From NCBI GenBank assembly GCA_963969595.1, contig OZ018416.1, positions 13,036,065 through 13,100,064 on the forward strand: a DNA stretch of 64,000 nt, read 5' to 3'. Shown here one piece after another: positions 24,261 to 36,252 of this stretch. The first letter of the stretch is position 1, and the number at the start of each line of letters is the position of its first letter. Source of the stretch: Neckera pumila. Lineage: Eukaryota; Streptophyta; Bryopsida; Hypnales; Neckeraceae. The notes beneath the pieces are model-generated. The model worked only from the letters and a program-made list of their open reading frames with translations, made no database searches and was not told the origin of the DNA. A program made the translations under genes and the position numbers.

Positions 24261-24475
24261 CACTATAAGAAATCCGGGTTTTTTTTTACAAGCCTGGATT
24301 TTTGTGACGGATTTTGTTAGACATCTAAGTTGACATCTAGCTGTTTTTATGTTTTCATGACGTTACATTAGATATTATTGTTGACATAAAAACAGCTAGA
24401 TGTCAACTTAGATGTCTAACAAAATCCCTCACAAAAATCTGGACTTGTCAAAAAAAACATGGGTTTCTTATAGTG
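24261..24475. mobile_element. CACTA-type MITE (215 bp), TSD ATT
   Basis: Begins CACTATAAGAAATCCGGG and ends GGGTTTCTTATAGTG, flanked by ATT on both sides (24258-24260 and 24476-24478). Nearly the whole element is one large palindrome: GACATCTAAGTTGACATCT... on the left pairs with its complement on the right, so a transcript would fold into a long hairpin. Non-coding. Confidence 0.82.
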
Positions 24476-24969
24476 ATTCTTGTGCTTGCCATTCTCCGCC
24501 TTAAATCCAAATTGGCAAAATCATAAGTTGGCAAAATCATAAGAGCTTGCAACATTGTGCTTAATAGAAAGAGTCACAATTGTCATGCCTTTTCAAACAT
24601 TGGTATGTGTGCCAATAACTTGAACTTTCCCTTTTTTGAATGAAAAGTCTTGTTTTAGTGTAGAATTAGTTTTGTTCTCCTTTTTTTTTATAATAATGCG
24701 GGAAAGTTCATTTGAGGTTTGATTTGTTGGCTTTGCATTGGGTCAGTTTTTCAAAAAGTCACCAAATGAAATGAGATCCACTACCCTCTACTTGGAAATT
24801 CCAGTATTGTCCTTGTTTCTACTCATGGATTAGAGATGATTTAATTAAGTGTACAGATGTTTGAGGAGTCTATGTCAATTGGGATTGATCAATTACTATG
24901 GCAACAAGCCTGCCGCTGTTGAATGTACAGTTTAAGCATATTGTAGAAATACACAAACCATTACATTGA

Positions 24970-25169
24970 TAATGATATTTGTATAACAACACTAATTGAT
25001 TTATAATTACTATAAGTTTTTACTTGTGATGAATATTTTTATGAACTATAATTACCAAGATCCCAATCTTGAATAGTATAGATATTTCTGCTCTTGATAA
25101 AAATCTTCATCACAAGTAAAAACTATAGCATTTCCAAATCAATTAGTGTGGTTACACTAAATATCATTA
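24970..25169. repeat. 200-bp hairpin (inverted repeat)
   Basis: Left arm TAATGATATTTG...CACTAATTGATTT...TTTTTACTTGTGATGA pairs with right arm TCATCACAAGTAAAAA...AAATCAATTAGTGTG...ATATCATTA. Arms are about 75-90 bp with several mismatches. It is probably a MITE, but I cannot assign a superfamily. A small-RNA hairpin precursor is a less likely alternative. Confidence 0.55.
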
Positions 25170-25358
25170 TTAGTATAGTTCTTTGTGCACATTATGCTCA
25201 ATTCAAATGACTAGAAGGTGAGTCTATATAGACTTTAGTTCTTTATATCCAACACCCAATTTGTACAAAAATAATATTCTTTCAATAATAAGTGACATCT
25301 ATCATGATTGATTGGTTGTTAATTATTTCTAGAGTAATAAATTTTTCTTGTTTCTTTC

Positions 25359-26154
25359 TTAACCCCTGAAGGACCAAGGAGCTCACTTCAGGCTTCTGAG
25401 AACTTGGGCAAGCTCTTTTGACTTCATAATTTGGAAGTTTTGCATAAAATTTCTAGGATGAATGCTATTCATCATAATCTATACGTGAAGAGCTTTGTTT
25501 CACATCATTCCAATAAATATTGCAAGAGTTCAAAGATTTTTTTTTATTTCAATGTCAAACCAAGCAGAAAAATACATGAATAAATTATTTTTGAAGAATT
25601 GCATAGATTGATAACAATTCAAAAAATTTAACCATTCAATTTCAAATAATGAGGTAAAAGTTATAAGGAGTTTTATTTTGTGGGCAATGAAGGTTAGAAA
25701 AAACATACAAAGTTGTCATTTGCTCTCAATTTTGAAAATTTTCAAATAAAAATCATAATATAGGATACTAGTATTAGTTTTTTCTTTCATTCAATACCAC
25801 CTTCTATTTAACAATTTTTTTAAAGATGAATGTGAAAGTTTTTTGGTTAATTTTTTTTTCACATGTTTTCAATCCATTTCCCAATACTTTGATATAATGT
25901 ACAAATTATAGGACATTTGAATTTCCTTTGAAAAATGCTAAAAGGCACATTAAACTTGCAATCTGAGGGGATATTTACTCTCATTAAAATTTTAGGACAA
26001 CGTACTTGAATAAGTCAACTAAAAGATCCTACATTTAGATTTGTTAGAAAACAATTATTGATGAAGATTTTGACCTTGATTTGAGTATTTTGAAGTGGTT
26101 GAGTATTTTGAAGTGGTTTTTGACCTCTAAATATAATGGTCCTTTATGGGTTAA
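25359..26154. mobile_element. TTAA-flanked piggyBac-type MITE, family D
   Basis: 796 bp; TTAA 25359-25362 then CCCCTGAAGGACCAAGG; right end GGTCCTTTATGGG-TTAA (26151-26154). The ends match the TTAA group but the interior is unlike the other copies except in composition. Non-coding. An open frame crossing the right end (26081-26269) is spurious. Confidence 0.7.
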
Positions 26155-26628
26155 ATTCAAGCTTGTGAGTGTTTTAAACCATATATGCTTTTGGCTTTCA
26201 AAGAATTTTTTTATAGGTGCTAGAGTGGCACAATACATTCAAAATCACATTTCATTTACATCATTATAAAGAGTTTGTCCATTTTAGGCAATGTTTTAGA
26301 AAAGTGAATGATGGAAACTGGAATCAAGAAAGGAAAGACAAAAGCTTTGTTTATAACATTCAAAAGCCTTCATACTCATTGCCTTTCTTTTATGCACCTT
26401 GCTCATCACATTGAGTCTCCACATGTCCACTTACGTATTGATGGATGCGAAATATTCTACACCAAAGGAAATACATCTATTATAGAGCAAAGGTATTAAT
26501 AATGTATACTATCAATGTTATGTTAGGGCATCTTAGTGCACTCGTAATGTACTCTTCAATAACTTGATAACTTTTCACTAGTTTATAATTAGAACTTAGG
26601 ATTTTATCATTAGAAGCAAATCCAGTGA
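26155..26628. other. Short intergenic segment between two TTAA elements
   Basis: Overlapping short frames at 26217-26499 have no recognisable motif. No repeat ends seen. Confidence 0.3.
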
Positions 26629-27171
26629 TTAATCTTTAAAGGACAAACTTACTTGAGGGACTTAGTTTTAGAATCACATCTGAATTTCACATAGTTCTTG
26701 ATTTTAAATGTCTAGGAGCTTTGCTAAGAAAAAATAGTTATAATATCTATTTTATTTTATTTTTAATTTTCTTCTAAAACTTTTAAAATTACAATTTTTA
26801 TTACATTTTGAAGGTAACATTTTGAAAGCTTAAAATACACCACTTATGAACTTTCTATCAAATTTCTCTTGGTGTGAATTCAAAGAATACACCAACTATA
26901 CCATGATGTTTGTCACCATCATCTACAATTTTGCTAAAAAATTCATACTCTTTAAAGCATTTTTGTTATTACTATGATTTTTTCAAAGAAATCACCTCAA
27001 AAAATCATATAAATTTCATTTTAATGTTTTTATTTGTGAAAAATGAAGTCCAATCTTTGATATATGTTTATATATGAGAAAAATATTAAATTTTAGAAAG
27101 GTATGTTTTAATTATTAAATACTAAAGACGTTTGACCAAATGGGAATATAAAATGTTCTTCTAAGGATTGA
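26629..27171. mobile_element. TTAA-type MITE, family E copy 2
   Basis: Left end TTAA-TCTTTAAAGGACAAAC (TTAA 26629-26632); right end CTTCTAAGGA-TTGA (27168-27171), a mutated TTAA. It is about 543 bp and collinear with the copy at 7116-7860 once the nested 231-bp element there is removed. This makes it the undisturbed reference for that nesting. Confidence 0.6.
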
Positions 27172-27320
27172 ATACTTTAAATAGGTACAATAAAATTCAG
27201 ATTTAGACATTCAACAATGAAAATAAATCGCTTCAAAATCTAGCTAATAGACAAAAATTATAGACGTCTTAGAAAATTAAGCTTAGAACATTTTCAATCC
27301 ATGCTTCGAATATATGAGCA

Positions 27321-28199
27321 CACTATAAGAAAAGCCTGTTTTTGGCGGCGTTTAGGCAAAAACGCGTCATGTTTTTTCAAACATCAGATGTTCTAAAAAA
27401 CATATACATGTTTTGCAGAAACGTGTAAGTGTTTTGCAAAAAACGCGACTTTGTCATTGTAGACGGCTACGTTTGTGATGATGTCGACTGCAACGTGGCC
27501 ATGATTTTATATAACGTCGCATATAACAGAAGCTGCCATGTTAGCAAGTAGACTTGGAAAAGGGCAGCTACGTGGCATATTTTGGAAGAAAAATTAAAAA
27601 TGGATGGATGAACCTCGGGCCAAATGTTTGGAACAACGGGTTGGATGTTGGACTGGACATCTGAGACAATGTAGGCTAATTATCCCATATTGTTTGTCTC
27701 ACCATGGACAAAGAATGGGTGCAAATATGACCCTGAAAATCTTCATTTTCACGTAATTATGTCATCAAGATAAATTTGATGATAAATGGTAAGTTTTTTT
27801 TAAATTCTTGGTGGATTCTACTTTTTTTTAATTGCATAGTTTTATTGATTAATTTCTATTGACTAATTAGTTTTTGAAAAATGGATTGGATAAAAAAAAA
27901 TGGGTTGGATGAAAAATGGGTTGGAGGAAAAAGTTGCCTACGTGGCCCTGCGTGGATGAGAATTTTGCCTATGTGGCCTCCACGTGCTTTCATTTTGTAA
28001 GCTTGGAAGACCCTGTTTTGTAGGACGTTAGAAAAAAACAAGCCAGAAATTGGCACGTTTTTTGAAAACACCAGACGTTTTTTGCTTGTTTTCTATGACG
28101 CGATTTTAGGTGACATCTACGTTGACTCTCAGACATGTCAAACCGGACATCATACGACGTTTTTTCAAACATCACAAAAAAGGCTAGTTTCTTATAGTG
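27321..28199. mobile_element. CACTA-type non-autonomous element (879 bp), TSD GCA
   Basis: Begins CACTATAAGAAAAGCCTG and ends GGCTAGTTTCTTATAGTG. It is flanked by GCA at 27318-27320 and 28200-28202. Subterminal blocks repeat ACGTTTTTTCAAACATCA-like words in inverted and direct orientation, as expected for transposase-binding regions of CACTA elements. No transposase frame is present; frames at 27856-28175 (-) are spurious. Confidence 0.82.
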
Positions 28200-28384
28200 G
28201 CATCTGGTCTATAACAAGCCTCATCAAAAACTATTTAATTTGACTTATTATTTGAATGCCTTTAAAAGAATTGCCCCAATGCAGATCTGGCAATCCAACC
28301 TCAATTGGATTTTTTGGCATTATATAATGAAAGAGAGAAAAAGATTCTATATAGATATATATCTATATGGTATTGAGAGACTTC

Positions 28385-28750
28385 ATACCTACCCACAAAC
28401 TAAAACTCCTCATAAGTTTTGACTCATTGATCCAAATTGAATGATTCAAAGCTTAACACTTCTATATAAACCTAAAAAAACAATTTCAAAATTTTATTTT
28501 AAAAAAAAGTAAACTTTAAAGAAGTTTTTTGAGCTGCGGGCTACCCGCCGACCAATGAAAATTACATATCATGTAATAACTTTTGACTACATAATAAAAA
28601 AAGTTATGAAAATTGTTGGGACTTAAAGCTACTCCTCGGACACATATTGTCTAAAATTTTCAAAGAAAAAAAATAAAAACTCCATTCGTAATGAGCTGCC
28701 CAAAATTGCTATGTTGCAAAAAAAACGCAACTTGGTCTTTTAGGGGTTAA
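28385..28750. mobile_element. Family G TTAA-type element (inverted, left part undefined)
   Basis: Right end GGTCTTTTAGGGG-TTAA (28747-28750). Reading inward on the minus strand gives the family G body, including GGTAGCCCGCAGCTCAAAAA and then a TTAA (28516-28519) which the copy at 18497 shows occupied by a family C element. Similarity fades at about 28385 and no left TTAA end was found, so the copy is truncated or rearranged. Non-coding. Confidence 0.55.
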
Positions 28751-30824
28751 AGTGATTCTGGGTTTGTCTTCCCCATAGCAAGGATAAATATAAAATATTA
28801 CCTCTACTTTGTGGTTGCTTAGCATCTTGTGCTCTTCATGTCTCCTACCAAGTTCTTAACCACTCATAACATTTAGTAGCAATGGGGTACTCTGCCTTCT
28901 CCCTAACAAAACAGTGTGGAATATTCCACACCATCAGTAGTCACAAGGACACATGGCTATTCATGGGTAGGTTGAGTTTTCTTTTTGACACATTGCTTGG
29001 ATGAGAGCAAAGGCAACCTCCAGGAAGGCAACTGAATGTTATGTCCATTCTAATTTGGGATCAATTTCCAAATTTGATCATGGGTGGGTGGCAAATAAAA
29101 AATTCCATTGTTTTCCTCAAGGATAAATACGCAAATACGCAGACTTTGAATGACCACTTTAACGTCCTGCTCCAGTTTACTCAGGATGGCGGTATTGAAA
29201 AGCACCTTGGTTTTCCTTGTGATAAATAAAGTTAATTATGGTAGGAGTGCTTAACTTAACTTAAGTGTGAACCACATGGGTGTGTTGCTATTGAAGTGAC
29301 GGCTATCTCAGTCTCTTGGAATTAGGGACACACTGTGCTCAGTAGGCTTCATTTATGGGGTCCTTGCCTGTGTCAACAGACGGCAATTGCATTACCAAAA
29401 GATGCTCGTAATAGATGGCACACCCATCTCACCAGTAGTTCAGTACAGTACAGTACAGTACCGCTGTGGATTTAAAACCAGGTAAGAGAAACCACACTAA
29501 ATTAATGCCTCCTTGCTATTTAATGATTGTTTCTTATTATTCTAAAACCAACCGATGAAAAGGAAATTTTATTGGATGTATTTTCATTTTTATTTATTTT
29601 TTGACCAAAATGAAACCGAATTTCATTGTTTCTTAATGCAATGGTCACCGTTACTTTGAAAAGAAAAAGACAAAAACAAAAACAAAAAACGGAATTTCAT
29701 TGCAAGAGTAAAAGTACATTTTATTGCATGCACAGTACCAGTGGCTCTCATAAGTATTCATATGTTTTTAAAATTATCATAATTAATTCAAAAATTAGTT
29801 TTTTTTCCAACAAGTTCTGGACTTGTCGGTTAAAATATAGGCAACACCCTTGTAGAAAATTATTTTTCAAAATTTGAAATTTAAATGTTAATTTTTAAGG
29901 AATTTCGTTTTTGAAATTTTATTGTATTCAAGTGTGATACTTGTACCACAATATATCCAAATTTTGTTGAAAATCTCGTATTATTCAATTAGTTGTGGCA
30001 ATTTTTGCAAGTGTATGAAATATTTTGAGAGATACTATACTATACATAAATACTAAGTATCTATTTTTGCTAGTCTACAAAACAATGTAAGAAATTTACT
30101 TGAAGAACATGACCATATTCATTGAGTGATAAGCAAAACAAAGTTATAACCCTCAAAAGACAAAGGGCCCCCAGCAATGATGCAAGACTTGGGAGTTGAG
30201 ACTCTACAACAAAACTTGAAGATTTAAGGTAGGAGGTCTATAAAGCGATCAAATTCAAAACGTATACTCTAATCCATAGGTACATTTTGTTTTCTTCAAT
30301 GTATCAATTGCATTTGTCAATGCACCAAAAGTGAATATATCAAAAGGTGACATATGTGATTCCAACATTCAAATTCTTAAGTAATTCCACAAAGGTCCAA
30401 ATAAAATACAAAACAACTTGGATTAAATGCCAATGCCATTTGTCTTTCAAAGAAAATGTATTGAAAAATATTTTCAAGAAGTTAAACAATCCCAAATTGT
30501 GAATCAACTATTTTTAAAGAGACACTTTATAGCTAAACCTCTAGTACCAATAATCTACTTTTCAAATATGTCTTTCTCTCCAACTAAGGTAAACGCACCC
30601 ATAATCATCATGCATATATTGACATTTGGGCCAAAAAAACACGCTACAATTTTGATATTGATGGCACAAGATGTATACAATTAAAACATGAGAGCTTATA
30701 AGAGCCCAATGTTGATTTTTGGTACACCTACACATAATACTTTGAAATCTTGTAACTTTTTCAAACAACATCCATTTATGTTTCCATTGCTATTAGTGTC
30801 AATCATGGATGCTCTTACCCTTCT
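28751..30824. other. Intergenic DNA
   Basis: No gene recognised. The frame at 29041-29229 (+) has no motif I know. A short (CAGTA)n run of four to five units lies near 29442-29461. A-rich microsatellite text sits near 29660-29690. Confidence 0.3.
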
Positions 30825-31429
30825 TTAACCCCTAAAGGACCAGGGGTGTAAAAACATAGCTCTTGTTTTCATGACTAGCTCTTGAAACAAACATTATTCC
30901 TCATTTGTGTAGAATAATTTTGATGATTGCCACCGTTGAAATGAAAGAAGACTTATTTAGCTTTCCTATGAAAAAAGATTGCCAAAATTGCACAATTTTT
31001 GAAAAAATGCCACCGTTGACGAGTTTGATGAAAGATGTTTGATTAGGCAATACTTTGTATGTATGCTGAAATGGGAATGTTGAAATCAGAATGCTCAATA
31101 GTGCTTCCAAAACTCTAATTTTTTTTCTTGCGGGTACACATCATCATGGTACTAATGTGTAATTTTTTTCAAATAATTGTGAGGCACAGAAAAAGGGATA
31201 TGAAGATGTAAAGTGACAGCCCAGAGCGTCTTCTATATTCTCAAAAAATTCACCAAAAATTGCACACTTGATCATTTCTCGATCGAACTGCACCAAAGAA
31301 TTCAACAAAAGAAAATTCATCTAGGGTCTCTTTGTTGTTCATAAGATGTTAGTGAAGTTAATATATCGAATTTTCTACAAATGTAGTTGCAAAAACCAAA
31401 TGATGACCTTATGGTTCTTCAGGGGTTAA
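30825..31429. mobile_element. TTAA-flanked piggyBac-type MITE, family F copy 2
   Basis: 605 bp; TTAA 30825-30828 then CCCCTAAAGGACCAGGGG; right end GGTTCTTCAGGGG-TTAA (31426-31429). It is collinear with 7857-8429. Non-coding. Confidence 0.78.
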
Positions 31430-31439
31430 GTTAGAACAT

Positions 31440-31675
31440 TCCAACATAAATCACCAGAATATTTCACTGACAATGCACTGTTCTACTTCGAAGAGTTGGA
31501 CAAACTTAACTCATTTGGTATTGGGATGTGTTTGTTTTTTTACACAAATGAATATTGGGATGGTTTGAACTTGAATGTCATCACAGCTCTCATTAATAAA
31601 TTCAACAGCCAGCCACTAATTGCTTCGAAGTACTCTTTGATGGCTTATGATAACAGGCATCAGTGCATCACTAGG
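31440..31675 (+). other. Possible exon remnant of unknown origin
   Basis: An open stretch with protein-like composition (YFTDNALFYFEELDKL, then a Phe/Asn/Tyr-rich run to about 31670) lies between a family F and a family H element. I recognise no family and see no partner exon, so it may be chance or a captured gene piece. Confidence 0.2.
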
Positions 31676-31913
31676 GTAGGATGCTCTAAAAGCGACCATT
31701 TAAGGACTGGTCCGCCTTTTTTTTAGGTTTGCATGATTAGAAATATTTTTCATTCATTTTTCAGAGAAAGAAAAATGGATGAAGAACGTAACCCAAGTGG
31801 TTTCATATTTTTTGAATCATTTTTGAATTAGTTATGAATTTCCTAAGATTTTTGTTGTAGGTACCTATCTGTGATCCTAGGTCTCCCAAAATGCGTCCAC
31901 TTACAACTTCTAA

Positions 31914-32441
31914 AACCATCTGCAATGCGAAGACGATAAAGAGGCCCTATAACGGTAAATGCCGGGGCAAAATCAAGGCCTCCACAGTGTAGGGTTGTTT
32001 TTGGACAAAGGCACTCCAATGCGCATTCTTTTTGAAAAACTGCATCATTGATAGTCAATCGCAAAGCCGGCATCCACACGTCAAATGGACTTTACGGTAT
32101 TATAAAAAGAAAGGAAAAGAAAAGAATCTACATTAAAGAAAGGACTTTTCATGGAAACAAGGAAGGTTGAGTTGATTAGTGTACATACCAATAAACTTTT
32201 CTTGGCATCCATTGGCTACTACCGCTTTTTGTCATGATGGCTCCCATCAATCAACTTGCCGAGAGTTTTCCGGGGTTGGCAAAATGACAAAATATGTCGA
32301 TCCCAAGGGGGTTCTATACCGAGACCGTGAAAGTGGAGGTTTCCATACTGATTGCATTGGAGCACAATTTTAAATAAAAATTCTTGTCCACCCTGCACAA
32401 TGCCGATATTGTGCAAGGTGCCGGCTGCATTGCAAATGGTC
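31914..32441. mobile_element. Tourist/Harbinger-like MITE (528 bp), TSD TAA, nested in family H
   Basis: Ends: left AACCATCTGCAATGCG, right, inward, GACCATTTGCAATGCAG. TAA flanks both sides (31911-31913 and 32442-32444). The family H copy at the window end has one TAA at this site (63874-63876) and no insert. A 3-bp TAA/TTA duplication is typical of the PIF/Harbinger superfamily. Non-coding. Confidence 0.72.
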
Positions 32442-32534
32442 TAAAGTAATTTGAGGAAATCAAGGCCAATGATTGGCTCTTGCAAAGAAAGAATACTTTT
32501 TTGGAGGATTCAATCAATGACTAAAGTGGTCCAT

Positions 32535-33468
32535 TTAACCCCTAAAGTCCCAAGGCCATTTTTTTTGTCAAAAACCACTCAAAACTGCCATTTTGGCTGC
32601 ATTCACCCAAGAACACAATTTTTTATATATATTTAGAATCTAATCGTAGGATCTTGTACTTCACTTGTCAAAGATCATGTGGTAAAAATTTCATGAAGCT
32701 TGACCTTATAGATTGGAAGATATTAGCAGTCAAGGTTGAAAAAGAAAGTTTTCTGAACATTGACTTGCAATTTCAGATGACTTTGACCGCCATTTGTAGA
32801 AATTTTTTGCACTATAGACTTTGAATTTAAACTTTTTTATGTTGAAGATGTAAGTTGAAAGTCTACAGAAAAAAATTCAAAAAACACACACTTGATTTTC
32901 ATTCTTTAAAAAATTGTTAAGTAGAAATAAGTCCAAGATTGAAAAAAAAACTCAACCGTTAATAGCTCTTAGATGGGATTGAAACACAATAATCCTAATG
33001 GCGAGATTGTTTTAGCAAGCAAACACAACATTTTCAACATTCTCTAAAATTGTAAAAAATTGTAAAAATTACATTCAGATATGAATCCTACAAGTTATTT
33101 TTTCAAAAAGATGCTTAGATTGCCCAAAAAACAAGATTGTCCATAACTTACTCATTATTAGTCCAAATAAAATGAATCAAAGCTTCACATGTAGACAAAA
33201 ATATAAAGTTTCAGAGAAAAAAAATTAAAATTTATTTTGACTTTTTACAAAAAAATTTGTGCTACCCGCCGAGTTCAGTTTGAGGCTTTTTGTGGTATAA
33301 CTTTTGCTCCCGGGCACCAATTGAAATAAAAATTATATTCCCACAAAGTTAATCATTTTTTCTATCTTATGGAGAAGTTTAAAAAAGTTTCACTAAAAAC
33401 TGAGCCCGTACGTACTTGCCCAAAATCTGATTTGTCCCCTGAGGGAACAATGGGACTTTAGGGGTTAA
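32535..33468. mobile_element. TTAA-flanked piggyBac-type MITE, family C copy 3, nested in family H
   Basis: 934 bp; TTAA 32535-32538 then CCCCTAAAGTCCCAAGGCC; right end GGGACTTTAGGGG-TTAA (33465-33468). The inverted repeats are intact (CCCCTAAAGTCCCA on both sides). The unoccupied site in the other family H copy reads CCAT-TCAA-AGACC (63960-63972), so exactly one TTAA-like tetramer was duplicated. Non-coding. Confidence 0.88.
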
Positions 33469-33543
33469 AGACCAAGTCATATCTATTCAGTACAATTTTG
33501 TAGGGTTGATTTAAAGAAGTCGATGGCTTTTAGAGCATCCTAC

Positions 33544-34452
33544 CTTATTCACTATTAGAATAACTTAGGCTCATCATAACTTAGGTCCAAATTTCACCCT
33601 AGGTTAAGAAGTGATTCGATACCCAATAAGCTTTCGTTAATTAAAGTGACGTGGATCTCCCACCTCGTAGAAGAGATGACATTGCGGAATGCCAGACTTG
33701 TCAAAATCACAACCCAAGGTAGATATTTATATAGTGTGGAATGTCAATTAATTAGTATGGGTCCCATTAATACCCGTATTCAATGTGGAATGGAAATCCT
33801 TATCAACTCAGAATGATTTTGGATTTCAACAGACTTTTCAGATAAGGTGGAGTAGATACACCCCAAAACACACCCGGCCTAAAACTGCCATCATCACTCT
33901 AGGCACATCTCCAAAATCAATGTATTCACTTTGTGTACATCCCCAAAATCAATATGTATGTATGTGGAAGAAATAATTTAGAATATCTACCCAAAACAAC
34001 TTTGACTCTTTGTAACTTTTGCTTACGATATCCAAATGTCGCATTTTCTTGTGCATTGGCACCTTTTTTCACTTGCCAACAAGAAAACAAAAAAATTTGA
34101 CCAGTCTAATGATAATAATTAGGCATAGTAGCAAAAAGTGGTGATTTTGGGGGTACACACATTAAAGGTTTCTATAGATTTAAATTAGAAATACACTTTA
34201 GTTACCTTATCATTTTGAGTTGATACACACAGTTTACTAGACAAAATTTTAAATATCACCTATGTATTAGCAAAATGTGTGAGAATCTTTTCTATCAAAG
34301 TTCAAACAAAAACCTCTTACAATTGATGAGATTTATCTTTTAGAAATTTAATAGGACATAATCCAAAGGCATAACTAAATGATCTTGCAATTGAATTAAA
34401 AATCAGCATGAAAATATAAAGAATTCTATTGAAATTGTGTAGTCACTTGACT
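33544..34452. other. AT-rich intergenic DNA
   Basis: No gene recognised; the frame at 33785-33976 has no motif. Nothing else seen. Confidence 0.3.
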
Positions 34453-34626
34453 TCATCACAAAGTTTAGACCTTACGATTTGTTAATAGTTATCATGTGGT
34501 TATTGTTGTTTCATAGGTTTGTACGTTAATTACAATTTATCGCATCATTATTGCATTGTTACAATGCATTATTTGCAACTATATCATAATGATGTTGACA
34601 AACCATAGGGTCTAAACTTTGTGATG
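34453..34626. mobile_element. 174-bp MITE with CATCACAAAG ends, probable TSD CTT
   Basis: Left end CATCACAAAGTTTAGACC, right end GGTCTAAACTTTGTGATG: 18 bp of perfect inverted repeat, with looser pairing further in. A CTT lies on each side (34450-34452 and 34627-34629). Superfamily not assigned; non-coding. Confidence 0.65.
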
Positions 34627-34825
34627 CTTGCACATGTTAGAGGGAGGAAAACACGTTTCACTTAATAACTCCACAACCATCTTGTCATTTGAAGAGTGCA
34701 CAAATTCATGCATTGCAAAGGGAACAAGACACATATTAGTCCAAAATTCTTAAAAAATCAAACAAAATAGACGGATTTTGGCACAAAAAATGCAAACGCC
34801 CCAAAGAAGTAAGTTCCTTAATCCT

Positions 34826-35170
34826 TTAATCCCTAAAGTCTTGAGGCCTTCCTTTCGTCAAAAAATGCTCAAAATTGCCATTTCTAGTTCAAAGAGCAAA
34901 AAATTTATAAATGGCATTTTCTTGCATATTTAACCACAAAAACTTATAATAAACTAGTATGAGAATGTGCCAAAGAAATTTTAAAAACTTTGACTATATT
35001 GATTGCAAGATAAATGCGTTCAAAATGAAGAAAACATGGTTTTGGAGCAAGATGGTAATAAAACTAGTTTATGAGACTTTGAATCTTTTTAACTTAAAAT
35101 TTTTGCACTATATATTTTGAATTCAAAATTCTTTTGCATGAAGAATTGAATTTGTAGTCCAACAAAAAAG
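34826..35170. mobile_element. Truncated TTAA-type MITE (family B/C-like left end)
   Basis: Starts TTAA-TCCCTAAAGTCTTGAGGCC and continues with the family's left part (CTCAAAATTGCCATTTCTAG, then GACTATATTGATTGCAAGAT). Similarity stops near 35170 and no right TTAA end follows, so the element is truncated. Confidence 0.55.
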
Positions 35171-36107
35171 GTTCAACACATGCTAGAAATAGAATCTCTC
35201 CCTTTGTTGTCGTGATGTGGGCCGTCTATTACTTAAAAATAGACATCTATAGAATTTTAAGTTAATTATAGGTTAGTTTACCAAGAGGTTGATTGGTTAT
35301 TTCCAAGTTAGCTTTTATTATACTTTAATTTTATTTAGTGGATAAAAACCATCATATAAGAAAAGTAGGACAAATATAATTTAGATTATGATATAAAAAT
35401 TATGATATATGATTTATTATATTATTGATAAGAAGGAGGATATTTATTAAGGTTTTATATGAATAAAATGATGATTGTGTCGGAAATAGGGTTTATGAGG
35501 GTTAACAGTGATGTGAGTACGCTAAAGCAATAGCGATACTTTCTTTTAATTATATAAAGATTGTTGTGTGAATATGTATTAACGCTTTTACAAACACTAC
35601 CATAGCCAGGAGCCCCGTGCTTTCTAGACCGACCGCAAACCTCATGACATCATGCAAAATTTTTGTTCTTTGAAAAATGATTTCCCAAAAAATTTAGAAT
35701 CTATTTTAAGAATTGTTTTGGGTCAAACTTGCCCGACAACTATGGTAAGACAACTACACCTTAAATTGCAAAGTTAAGCAATTAGCATGCCATTCAGTAT
35801 AGATTTCACTATTATATTGAAAAAAATTAATTGTGGATTCCCAGTGCTAGTCAAAACGGGATTCTATATTCTTTTAGAAAGCATTTTTTGGACACAATGT
35901 GAATAAACTACAAATTTTCAAAGGGCTGAAAATAGGTGGATTTTACAAGCAATCATAGAGTCACATGAATAGTGCGAGTACATTTTAGGCACAAATATCC
36001 ACTATGCAATTTTAGGTGTAGTTACCTTAGTATCGATTCTTAACAAATGTTCACCCAAAGTTGACCATCTGCAAAACCGTGGGTGTTGGTAAGGAATCTA
36101 TTGCCAA
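35171..36107. other. AT-rich intergenic DNA
   Basis: No gene or complete element recognised. Confidence 0.3.
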
Positions 36108-36110
36108 TAA

Positions 36111-36249
36111 GGGCCTCTTCACACTATGGCCGTCCAAGTCGAGAGTCCGTCGTTTCCACCAATCATATTGTAGGGGCCGTCGGTTCCACCAATCATATTG
36201 CAGGGTCTTACGGCCTCTCGACTTGGACGGCCATAGTGTGAAGAGGCCC
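36111..36249. mobile_element. Tourist-like MITE (139 bp) with 35-bp perfect TIRs, TSD TAA
   Basis: Both ends begin GGGCCTCTTCACACTATGGC and the inverted repeat is identical over 35 bp. TAA flanks both sides (36108-36110 and 36250-36252), as for PIF/Harbinger-derived Tourist MITEs. The centre holds a direct duplication of TTCCACCAATCATATTG. The perfect ends and higher GC than the surroundings suggest a recent arrival. An open frame across it is spurious. Confidence 0.85.
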
Positions 36250-36252
36250 TAA

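Larger units (their letters stand above)
31676..33543. mobile_element. TA-flanked element, family H copy 1 (carrying two nested insertions)
   Basis: Left end TA-GGATGCTCTAAAAGCGACC, right end GCTTTTAGAGCATCC-TA; the inverted repeat is at least 15 bp and perfect. Removing the two nested elements (31914-32441 with one TAA, and 32535-33468) leaves roughly 400 bp. A second copy starting at 63642 runs off the window and lacks both insertions, which proves the nesting order. Non-coding; Tc1/mariner-like by the TA flank (inference). Confidence 0.7.
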
